A stretch of DNA of 64,000 bases from Falsiroseomonas ponticola. Lineage in GTDB: Bacteria; Pseudomonadota; Alphaproteobacteria; Acetobacterales; Acetobacteraceae. The stretch spans positions 62,001 through 126,000 of the forward strand of contig NZ_JAERQN010000003.1 in the NCBI RefSeq assembly GCF_016805305.1. Reading direction: 5' to 3'. The notes under the pieces are model-generated. The model had not been told where the DNA came from. It ran no database searches and was given only the letters and a program-made list of their open reading frames with translations. The stretch's first letter is position 1. Every line of letters begins with the position of its first letter. This document shows positions 16,689-25,872 of the stretch, in pieces. Both the position numbers and the translations under genes were made by a program.

Positions 16689-17831
16689 GTGACCCTCGCC
16701 GCGCGCCATGCCCTGATCTTCGCGACGCAATTCGCCGCGGTCGGCGTCATCCTGCCCTTCCTGCCCGCCGTGCTGGCGGGCCACGGCCTTTCCGCGGAGG
16801 AAGTGGCGGTGGTGCTGGCGGTGGGGTCCGCCGTGCGGCTGGTGGCGGGGCCGCTCGGCGGGCGGATCGCGGATTCGATCGGCAATGCGCCGGTGGTGCT
16901 GGCGGCCTCCGCCGCGATCTCGGCCCTGGCGGCGGCGGGTTTCCTGCTGCCGGCGGGCTTCGTGGCGCTGCTGGTGGTGCAGGCGGTCCACAGCGCGGCC
17001 ATCGCGCCGATCGTGCCGCTGACGGATGCGGTAGCCGTGACGGCGGCACGCGGGAAGCCGGGATTCGACTACGCACGGGTTCGCGCCGCGGGCAGCATCG
17101 CCTTCATCCTGGCGGCGCTGGCGGGCGGGCAGGCGGTGGCGGTGGCCGGCACGCAGGGGGCGGTGGTGCTGCTGGTCCTGTGTCTCGCTGGCACCGCGCT
17201 GGCCGCGCTGCTGCTGCCGCGCGCGGCCCCCGCCGCACCCCGCGCCGCGCGGGGCTGGGGCGGCTTCCTGGCGCCGCTGCGCATCCCTGCCTTCCGGCGG
17301 CTGCTGGCCGTCTCCGCCCTGATCCAGGCGAGCCACGCGCTCTACTACGCCTTCGGCACACTTCACTGGCAGGCGGCGGGGCTCGGCGCGGGGCTGATCG
17401 GCGCGCTCTGGGCCACGGGGGTGGTGGCGGAGGTGGCGCTGTTCCTCTGGGGGCGGGGAATCGTCGCGCGGCTGGGGCCGACCGGCCTGTCGGTGGCCGC
17501 GGCGCTGGCGGGCGTGCTGCGCTGGGGCATCACGGCGGTCACGGTCGATCCGCTGCTGCTGTTCCCCGCGCAGATCCTCCACGCCGCTACCTTCGGCATG
17601 CAACACCTGGCCGCCATGGCGGTGCTGGCCCGCGTGGTGCCGCCGGCGGAGGCCGCGACGGCGCAGACGCTGCACGCGGCGCTGGGCGTCGGCCTGTGGA
17701 TGATGCTGGTGACGCTGGCCTGCGGCCCCGCCTATGCGGCGCTGGGGGGCGGCGGCTTCTGGGGCATGGCGGCGCTGTGCCTGCTGGCCGTGCCCGCGGC
17801 GCTGGCGCTGGGCCGCGCGCTCAGGCGGTGA
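16689..17831 (+). CDS. MFS transporter, phenylpropionate permease (HcaT)-like
   Basis: A 380-residue permease with about twelve hydrophobic helices. The start of helix 1 (ARHALIFATQFAAVGVILPFLP) and the early GGRIAD loop match the HcaT/MFS_1-like group, whose members are proposed proton symporters for aromatic acids or sugars. No ATG fits the frame near helix 1; the GTG at 16689 gives the normal N-terminus. Its last 11 bases overlap the end of the phosphoesterase gene on the other strand. The substrate is unknown. Confidence 0.83.
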   Translation: MTLAARHALIFATQFAAVGVILPFLPAVLAGHGLSAEEVAVVLAVGSAVRLVAGPLGGRIADSIGNAPVVLAASAAISALAAAGFLLPAGFVALLVVQAVHSAAIAPIVPLTDAVAVTAARGKPGFDYARVRAAGSIAFILAALAGGQAVAVAGTQGAVVLLVLCLAGTALAALLLPRAAPAAPRAARGWGGFLAPLRIPAFRRLLAVSALIQASHALYYAFGTLHWQAAGLGAGLIGALWATGVVAEVALFLWGRGIVARLGPTGLSVAAALAGVLRWGITAVTVDPLLLFPAQILHAATFGMQHLAAMAVLARVVPPAEAATAQTLHAALGVGLWMMLVTLACGPAYAALGGGGFWGMAALCLLAVPAALALGRALRR

Positions 17832-18594
17832 CGGCCGCCGGCGCGTCCCGCCAGGCCGCGCCATCCCACACCCGGGTCGAGACCCGCGCCTGGCCCTCCG
17901 CCACCGTGATGCGGTTATAGGCGTTGGGCGTGCCGCGCAGCCGGGTGGAGGTGGCGGTTGCCGCCTGCACCAGGAGCATGCCGCCATCGCCCGCCGGGCG
18001 GATGTCGCCCAGATGCAGGTGGCCCGTCAGCACCAGCCCGACCCCGTGCCGCGCGAAGGCTTCGAGGGCCGGTGCCGCATTGCCCACCAGCCGCGCCGCC
18101 GGCGCCAGGGCCGGCGCCACGAAGGGGTGGTGCGCGACGACGATGCGGAACAGCCCCGCCGGCAGCGCCGCCAGCCGCGCCTCCGCCCGTGCGAGGCGCG
18201 AGGGGGAGACGCGGCCGCGCGCCCAGTTCAGGTAAAGCCCGCCGCGCCGCGCGGTGTTCAGCCCCACCACCGCGATCTCCGCATCGGTGAAGACCGGCTC
18301 CGTCTCCGGCCCCACATGGCGGTGCCAGCGGCCATAGGGATCGGTGAAGCGCTCGATGACGTCATAGGGCGTCATGTCGTGGTTGCCGGGCACGGCCAGG
18401 ACCGGCGCGGGGATGGCCCGCAGGAAGGTCATGGCCGCGGCGAATTCCCGGTGCCGCGCCTGCTGCGTCAGGTCGCCGGACACGGCCAGCAGATCCGGCG
18501 GGTTCAGCGCCAGGTCGGCCGCCAGCGCGGCGACGACGGAGGGGTCCTCCGCCCCGAAATGCAGGTCGGACAGATGGGCGATGCAGCGGACCAT
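17821..18594 (-). CDS. Metallophosphoesterase, calcineurin-like
   Basis: A 257-residue binuclear metal phosphoesterase with all family blocks: SDLHFG, SGDLTQ, VPGNHDM, VAHHPF and TGHLHLGD. The group includes 3',5'-cyclic-nucleotide phosphodiesterases and UDP-diacylglucosamine or other phosphoesterases, so the substrate remains open. It follows the lipid-kinase gene with only two bases between stop and start, so the two are translated from one message. A lipid kinase plus phosphoesterase pair suggests phospholipid or phosphate-ester turnover, by inference. Confidence 0.88.
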   Translation of the reverse strand: MVRCIAHLSDLHFGAEDPSVVAALAADLALNPPDLLAVSGDLTQQARHREFAAAMTFLRAIPAPVLAVPGNHDMTPYDVIERFTDPYGRWHRHVGPETEPVFTDAEIAVVGLNTARRGGLYLNWARGRVSPSRLARAEARLAALPAGLFRIVVAHHPFVAPALAPAARLVGNAAPALEAFARHGVGLVLTGHLHLGDIRPAGDGGMLLVQAATATSTRLRGTPNAYNRITVAEGQARVSTRVWDGAAWRDAPAAVTA

Positions 18595-18596
18595 GG

Positions 18597-19550
18597 TCAG
18601 GCGATGGCGGCGCCGGGGGGTACCGCCTGCTCCAGGGGCGCGTCCACCGTCACCGGCGCCGGGCGCGGCGCGATGACGCGCAGCGCGCCGGGATGGGTGC
18701 GATAGACCAGCGGCGGGGGCAGCAGCACCGCTTCGCCGTCATTCATCACGCGGACCGCCGTGCGCGGCGTGTGGATGGTAACGCCGCGGGCGGTGCGTTC
18801 ATGTACCAGGCGTGCGCCGCGCCAGGTGCCGAGGAACATGCCCACCATCAGCCGCACCCACCACCAGGCGCCGTATCGCCGCGCGACATAAAGCGCGAGC
18901 CGCCCGCCATCGAGTTCGGGCTTCGCCATCACCTGGCCGAAGGCCTCGGCATAGGGATTGTTCGCGACCGAGAGCGCACGCGTCCAGAGCCGCACGGCCC
19001 GCCCGCCATCGAGCGAGACGCTGAGCCGCATCGGCCGGTGCTTCCATTCGGAGCGCAGCGCGGCGAGGGCGAAGGCGATCCGATTCCGTAGCGAGGCGCG
19101 CCCGCGATGCTTCTCCCGGTGGCGGCCGAGCCAGGAGGGGGAGCCGATGACGGAGGAGCAGAGGAAGAAATGGCCGTTCACCTCCGCCACGTCGATCTCC
19201 CGGATCGCGCCATGGGCCAGCGCCTCCGCCGCCTGGTCTAGGTCGAGCGGGATGCCGAGATCCTTGGCCAGCATGTTCATCGTGCCGAGCGGCAGGATGC
19301 CGAGGGCCGTCGGCCCGCCCATGAGCCGCGCCGCCGCTGCCGCGATGGTGCCATCCCCGCCCCCGACCACGACGGCATCGGCACCATGGGCCACGGCGGC
19401 ATCGAGCCGCGCGAGCAGCCCGCCCGGCAGGTCCGGGATCAGCTCGGCATCGAGCCCCGCGGCGGCGAGATGGCGCGCCACCTCCTCCGCGATCCGGTCG
19501 CGGCCGAGGGCGGTGCCGGAGGCCGAATTGATGACGACGGCGATGCGCAT
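18597..19550 (-). CDS. Diacylglycerol/sphingosine kinase-family lipid kinase
   Basis: A 317-residue protein with the DAGK catalytic domain up front: the nucleotide-binding VVVGGGDGTI, then ILPLGTMNMLAKDLGIP, the equivalent of the family's GTxNDFA loop. The second half is the beta-rich domain of YegS/BmrU relatives. These enzymes phosphorylate diacylglycerol or related lipids at the inner membrane. The ATG at 19550 (MRIAVVINSASG) is the family start; the frame is open further upstream without similarity. It is the first gene of a two-gene unit with the phosphoesterase. Confidence 0.9.
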   Translation of the reverse strand: MRIAVVINSASGTALGRDRIAEEVARHLAAAGLDAELIPDLPGGLLARLDAAVAHGADAVVVGGGDGTIAAAAARLMGGPTALGILPLGTMNMLAKDLGIPLDLDQAAEALAHGAIREIDVAEVNGHFFLCSSVIGSPSWLGRHREKHRGRASLRNRIAFALAALRSEWKHRPMRLSVSLDGGRAVRLWTRALSVANNPYAEAFGQVMAKPELDGGRLALYVARRYGAWWWVRLMVGMFLGTWRGARLVHERTARGVTIHTPRTAVRVMNDGEAVLLPPPLVYRTHPGALRVIAPRPAPVTVDAPLEQAVPPGAAIA

Positions 19551-19647
19551 GGCGGCCGTAACGGCCGCGGATGCGTCGGGTTCGATGCCGTCGCCATCCC
19601 CGACGTGGAAGAGGCTGTCGGGCGACGCGCCTCGCCCCCGCATGCGA

Positions 19648-19679
19648 AAGGGGCGCGGCCCCGCCGGACCGCGCCCCTT
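19648..19679. terminator. Perfect hairpin downstream of aconitase, before lipid-kinase gene
   Basis: Eleven-base perfect arms AAGGGGCGCGG and CCGCGCCCCTT with a ten-base loop. It lies within the 287-base gap between the aconitase stop and the lipid-kinase start. The A/T pairs at the stem base give a short T stretch on either strand. It could terminate acnA or act in the 5' leader of the kinase unit. Confidence 0.5.
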
Positions 19680-19740
19680 CCACCTTGCCGGCACCGGCGG
19701 AACCCGCCCGTGCCCGATCCCTGGGCCGCCCCCCGATGCC

Positions 19741-19763
19741 CTGCCGCGGCTTCACCGCGGCAG
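19741..19763. terminator. Second hairpin in the aconitase 3' region
   Basis: Nine-base perfect arms CTGCCGCGG and CCGCGGCAG around the loop CTTCA, 75 bases past the aconitase stop. No U-run follows, so intrinsic termination is uncertain; protection of the mRNA 3' end is equally possible. Confidence 0.45.
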
Positions 19764-19837
19764 GCGGCGCCGACCCCAGAGGACCGGCACCCAATCCGGG
19801 CAGGCCGCGGCAACGCCGAAGGCGTCGCCGTGGGGAA

Positions 19838-22534
19838 TCAGGCCGCCTTGGCCATGCCCCGCAGCACGTAGTGCAGGATGCCGCCGTTCTTGTAGTACTC
19901 GACCTCATCCGCCGTATCGACGCGGCACATCAGCGTCGTGGTGTGCGTCGTGCCGTCCGGGCGATGGATCACCATCGTCACGTCCATGCGCGGCGACAAA
20001 TTCTCCACGCCCAGCAGGTCGATCGTCTCCGCGCCGGTGATGCCGAGGCTCTTGCGGTCCTCGCCATTCTTGAAGACCAGCGGCAGCACGCCCATGCCGA
20101 CCAGGTTGGAGCGGTGGATGCGCTCGAAGCTCTCCGCGATCACCGCCTTGGCGCCCAGCAGGAAGGTGCCCTTGGCCGCCCAGTCGCGCGAGGAGCCGGT
20201 GCCGTATTCCTTGCCGCCGAAGATGACGAGGGGCACGCCCTCGTTCTTGTACTTCATCGCGGCGTCGTAGATCGGCATCACCTCGCCCGAGGGGTGGTGC
20301 TTGGTCACGCCACCCTCGGTGCCCGGCGCCAGCTCGTTCTTGATGCGGATATTGGCGAAGGTGCCGCGCATCATGACTTCATGGTTGCCGCGGCGCGCGC
20401 CGTAGCTGTTGAAGTCGGCCTGACGGACCTGGTGTTCCAGCAGGTAGTCGCCCGCGGGGGACGTCTTCTTGATGGAGCCGGCCGGGGAGATGTGGTCGGT
20501 CGTGATGCTGTCGCCGAGGCTCGCCAGGATGCGCGCGCCGGTGACGTTCTTGATGTCCGCCACGTCCATCGTCATGCCCGTGAAGTAGGGCGGGTTCTGG
20601 ACGTAGGTGGAGCCGGAGTTCCACCGATAGGTGTCGCTGTCCGCATCGACGCGGATGGCCTGCCACTGGGCCGGACCCTTGAAGACGTCGCCGTAGCGCT
20701 CCATGAACATCTTGCGGGTGACGACGGCGTGGACGGTGTCGTTCACCTCCTGCGTCGTCGGCCAGATGTCCTTTAGGTACACCGGCTGGCCGTCGCTGCC
20801 GGTCCCGATCGGGTCGGTCGCCAGGTTCAGCTTCACCGTGCCGGCCAGCGCATAGGCGACGACCAGCGGGGGCGAGGCCAGGTAGTTCGCGCGGACATTG
20901 GCGTGCACGCGGCCTTCGAAGTTGCGGTTGCCGGAGAGCACGCTGGCGACCACCAGCTTGTTGTTCTCCACCGCATCGACGATCGCATCCGGCAGCGGGC
21001 CGGAATTGCCGATGCAGGTCGTGCAGCCATAGCCGACCGTCTGGAAGCCGAGCGCATCGAGGTCGGCGGAGAGCCCCGCCTTGTCGAGATACTCGGTCAC
21101 CACCTGGGAGCCAGGCGCCAGCGAGGTCTTCACCCAGGGCTTCGGCTTCAGCCCCTTGGCCCGCGCCTTGCGGGCGACGAGGCCGGCGGCGACGAGGACG
21201 TAGGGGTTGGAGGTGTTGGTGCAGCTCGTGATCGCCGCGATCACGACGTCACCATGGCCGAGGTCGTAGTTGGCGCCATCGACGCCGACGCGGAGGTCGG
21301 CCTTGTCGCCCGGCACGCCCATCGTCCCCGCCGCCAGGTCCTTGGCGAAGGAGGCCGAGACATTGGACAGCGCGACGCGGTCCTGCGGCCGCTTCGGGCC
21401 GGCCATGGAGGGCTCGACGGTGGAGAGGTCGAGTTCCATCGTGTCCGTGAAGACGGGGTCGGGCGTGGAGGCATCGCGCCACATGCCCTGCGCCTTCGCA
21501 TAGGCCTCCGTCAGCGCGATGCGGTGCTCGTCGCGGCCGGAGATGCGGAGGTAGTCGATGGTGGTCTTGTCCACCGGGAAGAAGCCGCAGGTGGCGCCGT
21601 ATTCCGGGGCCATGTTGCCGATCGTGGCGCGGTCGGCCAGCGGCAGCTCATCGAGGCCCGAGCCGTAGAACTCGACGAACTTGCCGACGACGCCCTTCTT
21701 GCGGAGCATCTGCGTGACCGTCAGCACCAGGTCGGTCGCGGTGATGCCCTCCCGCAGCTTGCCCGTCAGCTTGAAGCCGATGACGTCGGGGATCAGCATG
21801 GCGATGGGCTGGCCGAGCATCGCGGCCTCGGCCTCGATGCCGCCCACGCCCCAGCCCAGCACGCCGAGGCCGTTGACCATCGTCGTGTGGCTGTCGGTGC
21901 CGTAGCAGCTGTCCGGGAAGGCGTAGGTGTCGGGGCCGTCCTGCGACGTCCAGACCACCTGCGCCAGATATTCCAGGTTCACCTGGTGGCAGATGCCGGT
22001 GCCCGGCGGCACGACGCGGAAATTGGCGAAGGCGGACTGGCCCCAGCGCAGGAACTCATAGCGTTCGCCGTTGCGCTCGAACTCGATGTCCACGTTCTTC
22101 TGCAGCGCGTCCTTGCTGCCGGAGACATCGACCATCACGGAGTGGTCGATGACCAGGTCCACGGGAACCAGCGGGTTCACCTTGCGCGGATCGCCGCCGA
22201 GCTTGTCGAGCGCATCGCGCATCGCGGCCAGGTCCACCACGGCCGGCACGCCCGTGAAGTCCTGCAGCAGGATGCGGGCGGGGCGGAAGGGGACTTCCTT
22301 GGTGGACCGGCCCTCGGCCAGCCAGCCGGCGATCGACTTCGCGTCGTCCACCGTGTAGCTGCGCCCGTCCTCGAAGCGCAGCACGTTCTCCAGCAGCACC
22401 TTCAGGCTGTAGGGCAGCCGCGTCACATCGCCGATCTTGGCCGCCGCCTCGGGCAGGCTGAAGTAGTTGTAGTCCTTGCCGTCCACCGTGAGGGTACGGC
22501 GGGTCTTCAGGCTGTCCTGCCCGATCATCCGCAT
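19838..22534 (-). CDS. acnA: Aconitate hydratase A
   Basis: An 898-residue aconitase of the AcnA/IRP1 type. It interconverts citrate and isocitrate in the TCA cycle with a [4Fe-4S] cluster held by three cysteines, seen here in SCTNTSNP and [11 protein letters not shown]. The N-terminus has the common [12 protein letters not shown] block, and the swivel domain near the end has [18 protein letters not shown]. Length and order are full. It is divergent from ccmA across 171 bases, where each should have its own promoter. Two hairpins lie downstream. Confidence 0.97.
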   Translation of the reverse strand: MRMIGQDSLKTRRTLTVDGKDYNYFSLPEAAAKIGDVTRLPYSLKVLLENVLRFEDGRSYTVDDAKSIAGWLAEGRSTKEVPFRPARILLQDFTGVPAVVDLAAMRDALDKLGGDPRKVNPLVPVDLVIDHSVMVDVSGSKDALQKNVDIEFERNGERYEFLRWGQSAFANFRVVPPGTGICHQVNLEYLAQVVWTSQDGPDTYAFPDSCYGTDSHTTMVNGLGVLGWGVGGIEAEAAMLGQPIAMLIPDVIGFKLTGKLREGITATDLVLTVTQMLRKKGVVGKFVEFYGSGLDELPLADRATIGNMAPEYGATCGFFPVDKTTIDYLRISGRDEHRIALTEAYAKAQGMWRDASTPDPVFTDTMELDLSTVEPSMAGPKRPQDRVALSNVSASFAKDLAAGTMGVPGDKADLRVGVDGANYDLGHGDVVIAAITSCTNTSNPYVLVAAGLVARKARAKGLKPKPWVKTSLAPGSQVVTEYLDKAGLSADLDALGFQTVGYGCTTCIGNSGPLPDAIVDAVENNKLVVASVLSGNRNFEGRVHANVRANYLASPPLVVAYALAGTVKLNLATDPIGTGSDGQPVYLKDIWPTTQEVNDTVHAVVTRKMFMERYGDVFKGPAQWQAIRVDADSDTYRWNSGSTYVQNPPYFTGMTMDVADIKNVTGARILASLGDSITTDHISPAGSIKKTSPAGDYLLEHQVRQADFNSYGARRGNHEVMMRGTFANIRIKNELAPGTEGGVTKHHPSGEVMPIYDAAMKYKNEGVPLVIFGGKEYGTGSSRDWAAKGTFLLGAKAVIAESFERIHRSNLVGMGVLPLVFKNGEDRKSLGITGAETIDLLGVENLSPRMDVTMVIHRPDGTTHTTTLMCRVDTADEVEYYKNGGILHYVLRGMAKAA

Positions 22535-22705
22535 GGTCCGGTTATCCCCGTCGTGGCACCGGGACCGGTGCGACCCCGGAAGCGGGGCGCCTTCCGCCGA
22601 CCCAGGCGCGGTTTCGCCCGCGGCGCTTTCGCGACCGCAGCATTGGGCTTAAACCACAGGCAAGGGGGCCGGTCCATCCGGTGAGGCGGGGTTGAAGGGG
22701 CGCTG

Positions 22706-23296
22706 ATGCTGGAAGGTCGGGACCTCGCCTGCTGGCGGGGGGAACGCGCGGTCTTCGCCGGCCTGTCCTTCACGCTGCCGCCTGGCGGCGCGCTGCTGCT
22801 GGTGGGGGCCAATGGTGCGGGCAAGTCATCCCTCCTCCGGTTGCTCGCGGGCCTCGTGCCTCTCGCGGAGGGCGAGCTGCTCTGGCAGGGGCAGGATGCG
22901 CTGGCGGACCGCGTGGCCCACGCCGCCAGGCTCCGCTACCTCAGCCACCAGGACGCCCTGAAACCCTCCTTGAGTGCGCGGGAGAACCTCTCCTTCTTCG
23001 CCCGTCTCTGGGGCGGGGATACGGAGGCGGCGCTGGATTCCGTGGGGTTGTCTGACCTTGCGGACCTGCCGGCGCGGGTCCTCTCCTCCGGCCAGAAGCG
23101 GCGGCTGGCGCTGGCGCGCCTCGCCTTGGCGCCGGCGCCGCTCTGGCTGCTGGACGAGCCGACGGTCGGGCTCGACACGGCCTCGGTCGAGCGGCTGGGG
23201 CTGCTGCTGGCGGCGCATCGGCAAGCGGGCGGCGCCGTGCTGGCGGCGACGCACTTGCCCCTGCCCCTGCCGGGCGCCGGCGAGTTGCGGCTGTGA
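22706..23296 (+). CDS. ccmA: Heme exporter ATP-binding protein CcmA
   Basis: A 196-residue ABC ATPase of System I cytochrome c maturation. Walker A is GANGAGKSSL, the signature is the CcmA-like LSSGQKRRLALARL, and Walker B is LWLLDEPTVGLD. With CcmB and CcmC it releases holo-CcmE for heme delivery in the periplasm. A GAAGGGG ribosome site precedes the ATG. The next gene, ccmB, overlaps its stop codon by four bases, so the two are translationally coupled. Confidence 0.94.
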   Translation: MLEGRDLACWRGERAVFAGLSFTLPPGGALLLVGANGAGKSSLLRLLAGLVPLAEGELLWQGQDALADRVAHAARLRYLSHQDALKPSLSARENLSFFARLWGGDTEAALDSVGLSDLADLPARVLSSGQKRRLALARLALAPAPLWLLDEPTVGLDTASVERLGLLLAAHRQAGGAVLAATHLPLPLPGAGELRL

Positions 23297-23952
23297 GGGG
23301 CTTCCTCGCGGTGCTGGGGCGGGAGGTGCGCCTCGCCCTCCGCCACCCCGGCGATGCGCTGGCGGCGGTGCTGTTCTTCGTGCTGGTCTGCGCGCTGTTC
23401 CCCTTCGGCATCGGGCCGGAGCCCCAGACCCTGGCCCGCATCGCGCCCGGCGCGCTGCTGGCCGCGGCGCTGCTGGCGGCGCTGCTGCCGCTCGACCGGC
23501 TGTTCGGGGCGGAGGCGGAGGACGGCTCGCTCGACCAGCTCCTGCTCTCCGGCCTGCCGCCCGCCTTGCTGGCGGCCGCCAAGGCGGCGGGGCACTGGGT
23601 GGTGACGGGCCTGCCGCTGCTGGTGGCCTGCCCGGTCGCCGCGGCGCTGCTCAACCTGCCGGTGGAAGCCTGGGGCGCGGCCATGGCGGCGCTCGGGATC
23701 GCCACCGCCATCCTTTCCCTCTTCGGCACGGCGGGCGCGGCGCTGACGCTGGGCGCGCGGCGCGGAGGCGTGCTGCTGCCCCTGCTGGTGCTGCCGCTGT
23801 CCATCCCCGCCGTGATCTTCGGCGCCGCGGCGATCGAGGCCGCGGCCGGCGGCATGGAGGCGCGCCCCTACCTGCTGCTGCTGGGCGCGCTGCTGGCGCT
23901 GGCCGCGCCGCTCGCGCCCCTCGCGGCCGGGGCGGCCCTGCGCGGGGAATAG
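23293..23952 (+). CDS. ccmB: Heme exporter permease CcmB
   Basis: A 219-residue membrane protein with six hydrophobic helices and the CcmB hallmarks FGAEAEDGSLDQLLLSGLP near the first periplasmic turn and the PLLVLPLSIPAVIFG segment. It starts with GTG inside the ccmA stop. It forms the CcmAB ABC unit. No ccmC, ccmD or ccmE follows; the next 177 bases are non-coding and then an unrelated exopolysaccharide pair begins. Confidence 0.93.
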   Translation: MRGFLAVLGREVRLALRHPGDALAAVLFFVLVCALFPFGIGPEPQTLARIAPGALLAAALLAALLPLDRLFGAEAEDGSLDQLLLSGLPPALLAAAKAAGHWVVTGLPLLVACPVAAALLNLPVEAWGAAMAALGIATAILSLFGTAGAALTLGARRGGVLLPLLVLPLSIPAVIFGAAAIEAAAGGMEARPYLLLLGALLALAAPLAPLAAGAALRGE

Positions 23953-23996
23953 AGCCCGGCGCGTGCAGGTCCGCGGCCGCTGCAACCAGCGATCGC

Positions 23997-24025
23997 TTGT
24001 TTTGACATGAATGTGAATTTAGAAC
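23997..24025 (+). promoter_or_regulatory. Possible sigma-70 promoter before the exopolysaccharide genes
   Basis: TTGTTT, a 17-base spacer and TAGAAC lie in the only AT-rich patch of the 177-base gap after ccmB. This would give a leader of roughly 100 bases before the membrane-fusion gene. A TTGACA overlaps it at 24002-24007 but has no matching -10 box. No ccmB terminator with a U-run was seen. Confidence 0.3.
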
Positions 24026-24129
24026 GAAGGCGTGAGCCAATTCGGTAGGCTCGCTCTCAATTTTTACGCTGCGCTCGCGGGCTGCCCTGATGGCACGGCC
24101 GGCCGGCGCAAGAAGGGGCCAAACCCCGC

Positions 24130-25872
24130 ATGCGATTGTGGGGCTACCCGCGCAAACCCGCGCGGACGGCAGACGGGGGGGCGACTTCCGCCGCGGGTGA
24201 TGCCGCGCCGGGGGATGGCGCCGCTTACCCTGCCGCCGGCCCCCGTTTCCCCTGGCAGCCGGCCGGCGGCCCGCCCCCGGCCGGGCGCTACCATGAACCC
24301 GTGGCCCCGCGCGCCACGCCCGCGCCGCCCCAGCCGATCTTCCTCGACGAAGCCGCCAGCCCCGGCTTCGGCCAGGCCCCGCCGCCGCCCCCGCCGCCGG
24401 AGCCCCCGGCCGCGCGCCCCGCCCCCCCGCCCGCGGGCGAACCCCCGGCCGCCCACCACCGGCCCTGGCGTGACGCGGCGGAAGCGCTGCTGCACCGGCT
24501 GGACCCGCCGAGCCTGGCGGAGCTGCGCGCCCATTGGCCCGCCTGGACGCTGCGCGCCGTCACCTATTCCGGCGCCATCCTGCTGGCGGGCAGCCTGCTG
24601 CTGGCGACCCTGCCGCCCATCCTGTCCGACACCTCCACCCGCGCCGTGGTGAATGCCCCGATCGCGCTGGTCACCGCCCCGATCGATGGCGAACTGGACC
24701 GCCTGCTGGCCCAGCCCGGGGAGGCCGTGGGCCCCGGCCAGGTGCTGGCGCATCTGCGCAACGAACGGCTCGACCGCTCCACCCTGATCGGCCTGCAGAA
24801 CCAGACCGCCGGCACCCGGGTCGCCCTGACCGGGCTCGAACAGCGCCTCTCCATCGCCGAATCCTGGGTGGTGACGCTGGAGGCGGCGCTCTCGACCCAC
24901 CGCGCCCATGCCATGCGCATGGCGGAGGAGGGGGAGCGCGAGGCCCGCGCCAAGGCCGCCGCCGCGGCCTCCGCCGTCGCGGAACAGGCGGCGCTGGCCA
25001 ACCGCCAGCGCATCCTGTTCGAACGCGGCGTGGTGACGGAGACCGTGTACCGCATCGCCCAGATGCGGGAGCGCGGCGCGCGGGAGGAGCTGATCGCCGC
25101 GGAGGCCACGCTGGCGCGGCGCGTCGCGGAACGCATCGCGGTGGAGACCGGCAGCTATGTCGGCGATGGCCAGGGGGCGCTCGGCGCGCTGGTGGAGCGG
25201 CGGCGGGACACGATCCTCGAGATCAACCGCATGCGGGTCGAGCGCCAGCAGCTGATGACCAGCCTGGCCAGCCTGGAGGCGCAGACCCGGGTGGAGGAGG
25301 AGCGCTTCAACCAGCAGCGCGCCGCGCAGGCCGTCTCCGCCAATGGCGGGCATGTGCTGCGCGCCTTCGCCAGCCCCGGCCAGCGGCTCGCGGCCGGCGA
25401 CACCATCGCGGGCACGGTCGAATGCGGCCGCGCCTTCGTCGTCGCCATCTTCTCCGTCCGCCAGGCGCATCGCCTCGGCCTCGGCACCCGCGTCAGGATC
25501 GAGGCCGATGGCTGGCAGGAGACCCGGCTGGGCGTGGTGGTGCAGGTGCTGCCGCGCACCACGGACCGCGTCGATACCGGCTACGCCGTGCCCTTTCCGC
25601 CGATGGAGCGGCGGGAGATGTACGTGCTGGTCGAATTCGACGAACGGTCGCCGCGCCGCTGGTCGCGCGGCTATGAAAGCCGGCTCGCCCCCTCCGTCCC
25701 CTGCGATATCGGCCGCTGGGTGAGCGTGGAGGTGGATGGCAGCTTCTTCGGCGACGTCACCACCACCGCCTGGCGCTGGACGCGCGGCGTGGTGGCGATG
25801 ATCTTCGGCCGCGCCGAGGCATCGCCCACGCGCGACGCGGCCTCCCCCCCGCGGGGCGAAGGGCCGAATTGA
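24130..25872 (+). CDS. HlyD-like membrane-fusion protein of an exopolysaccharide synthase (BgsB-like)
   Basis: 580 residues. The first 135 are a disordered Pro/Ala-rich cytosolic tail. One membrane helix follows around 142-162, then a biotinyl-lipoyl-like beta domain (IALVTAPIDGELDRLL), a long coiled-coil arm with many Glu/Arg heptads (about 220-400), the returning beta domain and a C-terminal beta-barrel part. It overlaps the glycosyltransferase start by four bases (ATGA), so they are made together. The pairing matches the BgsB/BgsA and Alg44/Alg8 systems, where the fusion protein bridges the inner-membrane synthase to the periplasm. The product assignment is inference. Confidence 0.78.
   Translation: MRLWGYPRKPARTADGGATSAAGDAAPGDGAAYPAAGPRFPWQPAGGPPPAGRYHEPVAPRATPAPPQPIFLDEAASPGFGQAPPPPPPPEPPAARPAPPPAGEPPAAHHRPWRDAAEALLHRLDPPSLAELRAHWPAWTLRAVTYSGAILLAGSLLLATLPPILSDTSTRAVVNAPIALVTAPIDGELDRLLAQPGEAVGPGQVLAHLRNERLDRSTLIGLQNQTAGTRVALTGLEQRLSIAESWVVTLEAALSTHRAHAMRMAEEGEREARAKAAAAASAVAEQAALANRQRILFERGVVTETVYRIAQMRERGAREELIAAEATLARRVAERIAVETGSYVGDGQGALGALVERRRDTILEINRMRVERQQLMTSLASLEAQTRVEEERFNQQRAAQAVSANGGHVLRAFASPGQRLAAGDTIAGTVECGRAFVVAIFSVRQAHRLGLGTRVRIEADGWQETRLGVVVQVLPRTTDRVDTGYAVPFPPMERREMYVLVEFDERSPRRWSRGYESRLAPSVPCDIGRWVSVEVDGSFFGDVTTTAWRWTRGVVAMIFGRAEASPTRDAASPPRGEGPN

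Noticed and set aside
24002..24007. TTGACA as a consensus -35 box
   Set aside because: No -10-like hexamer at 16-18 bases; the overlapping TTGTTT/TAGAAC pair fits slightly better and is listed with low confidence.
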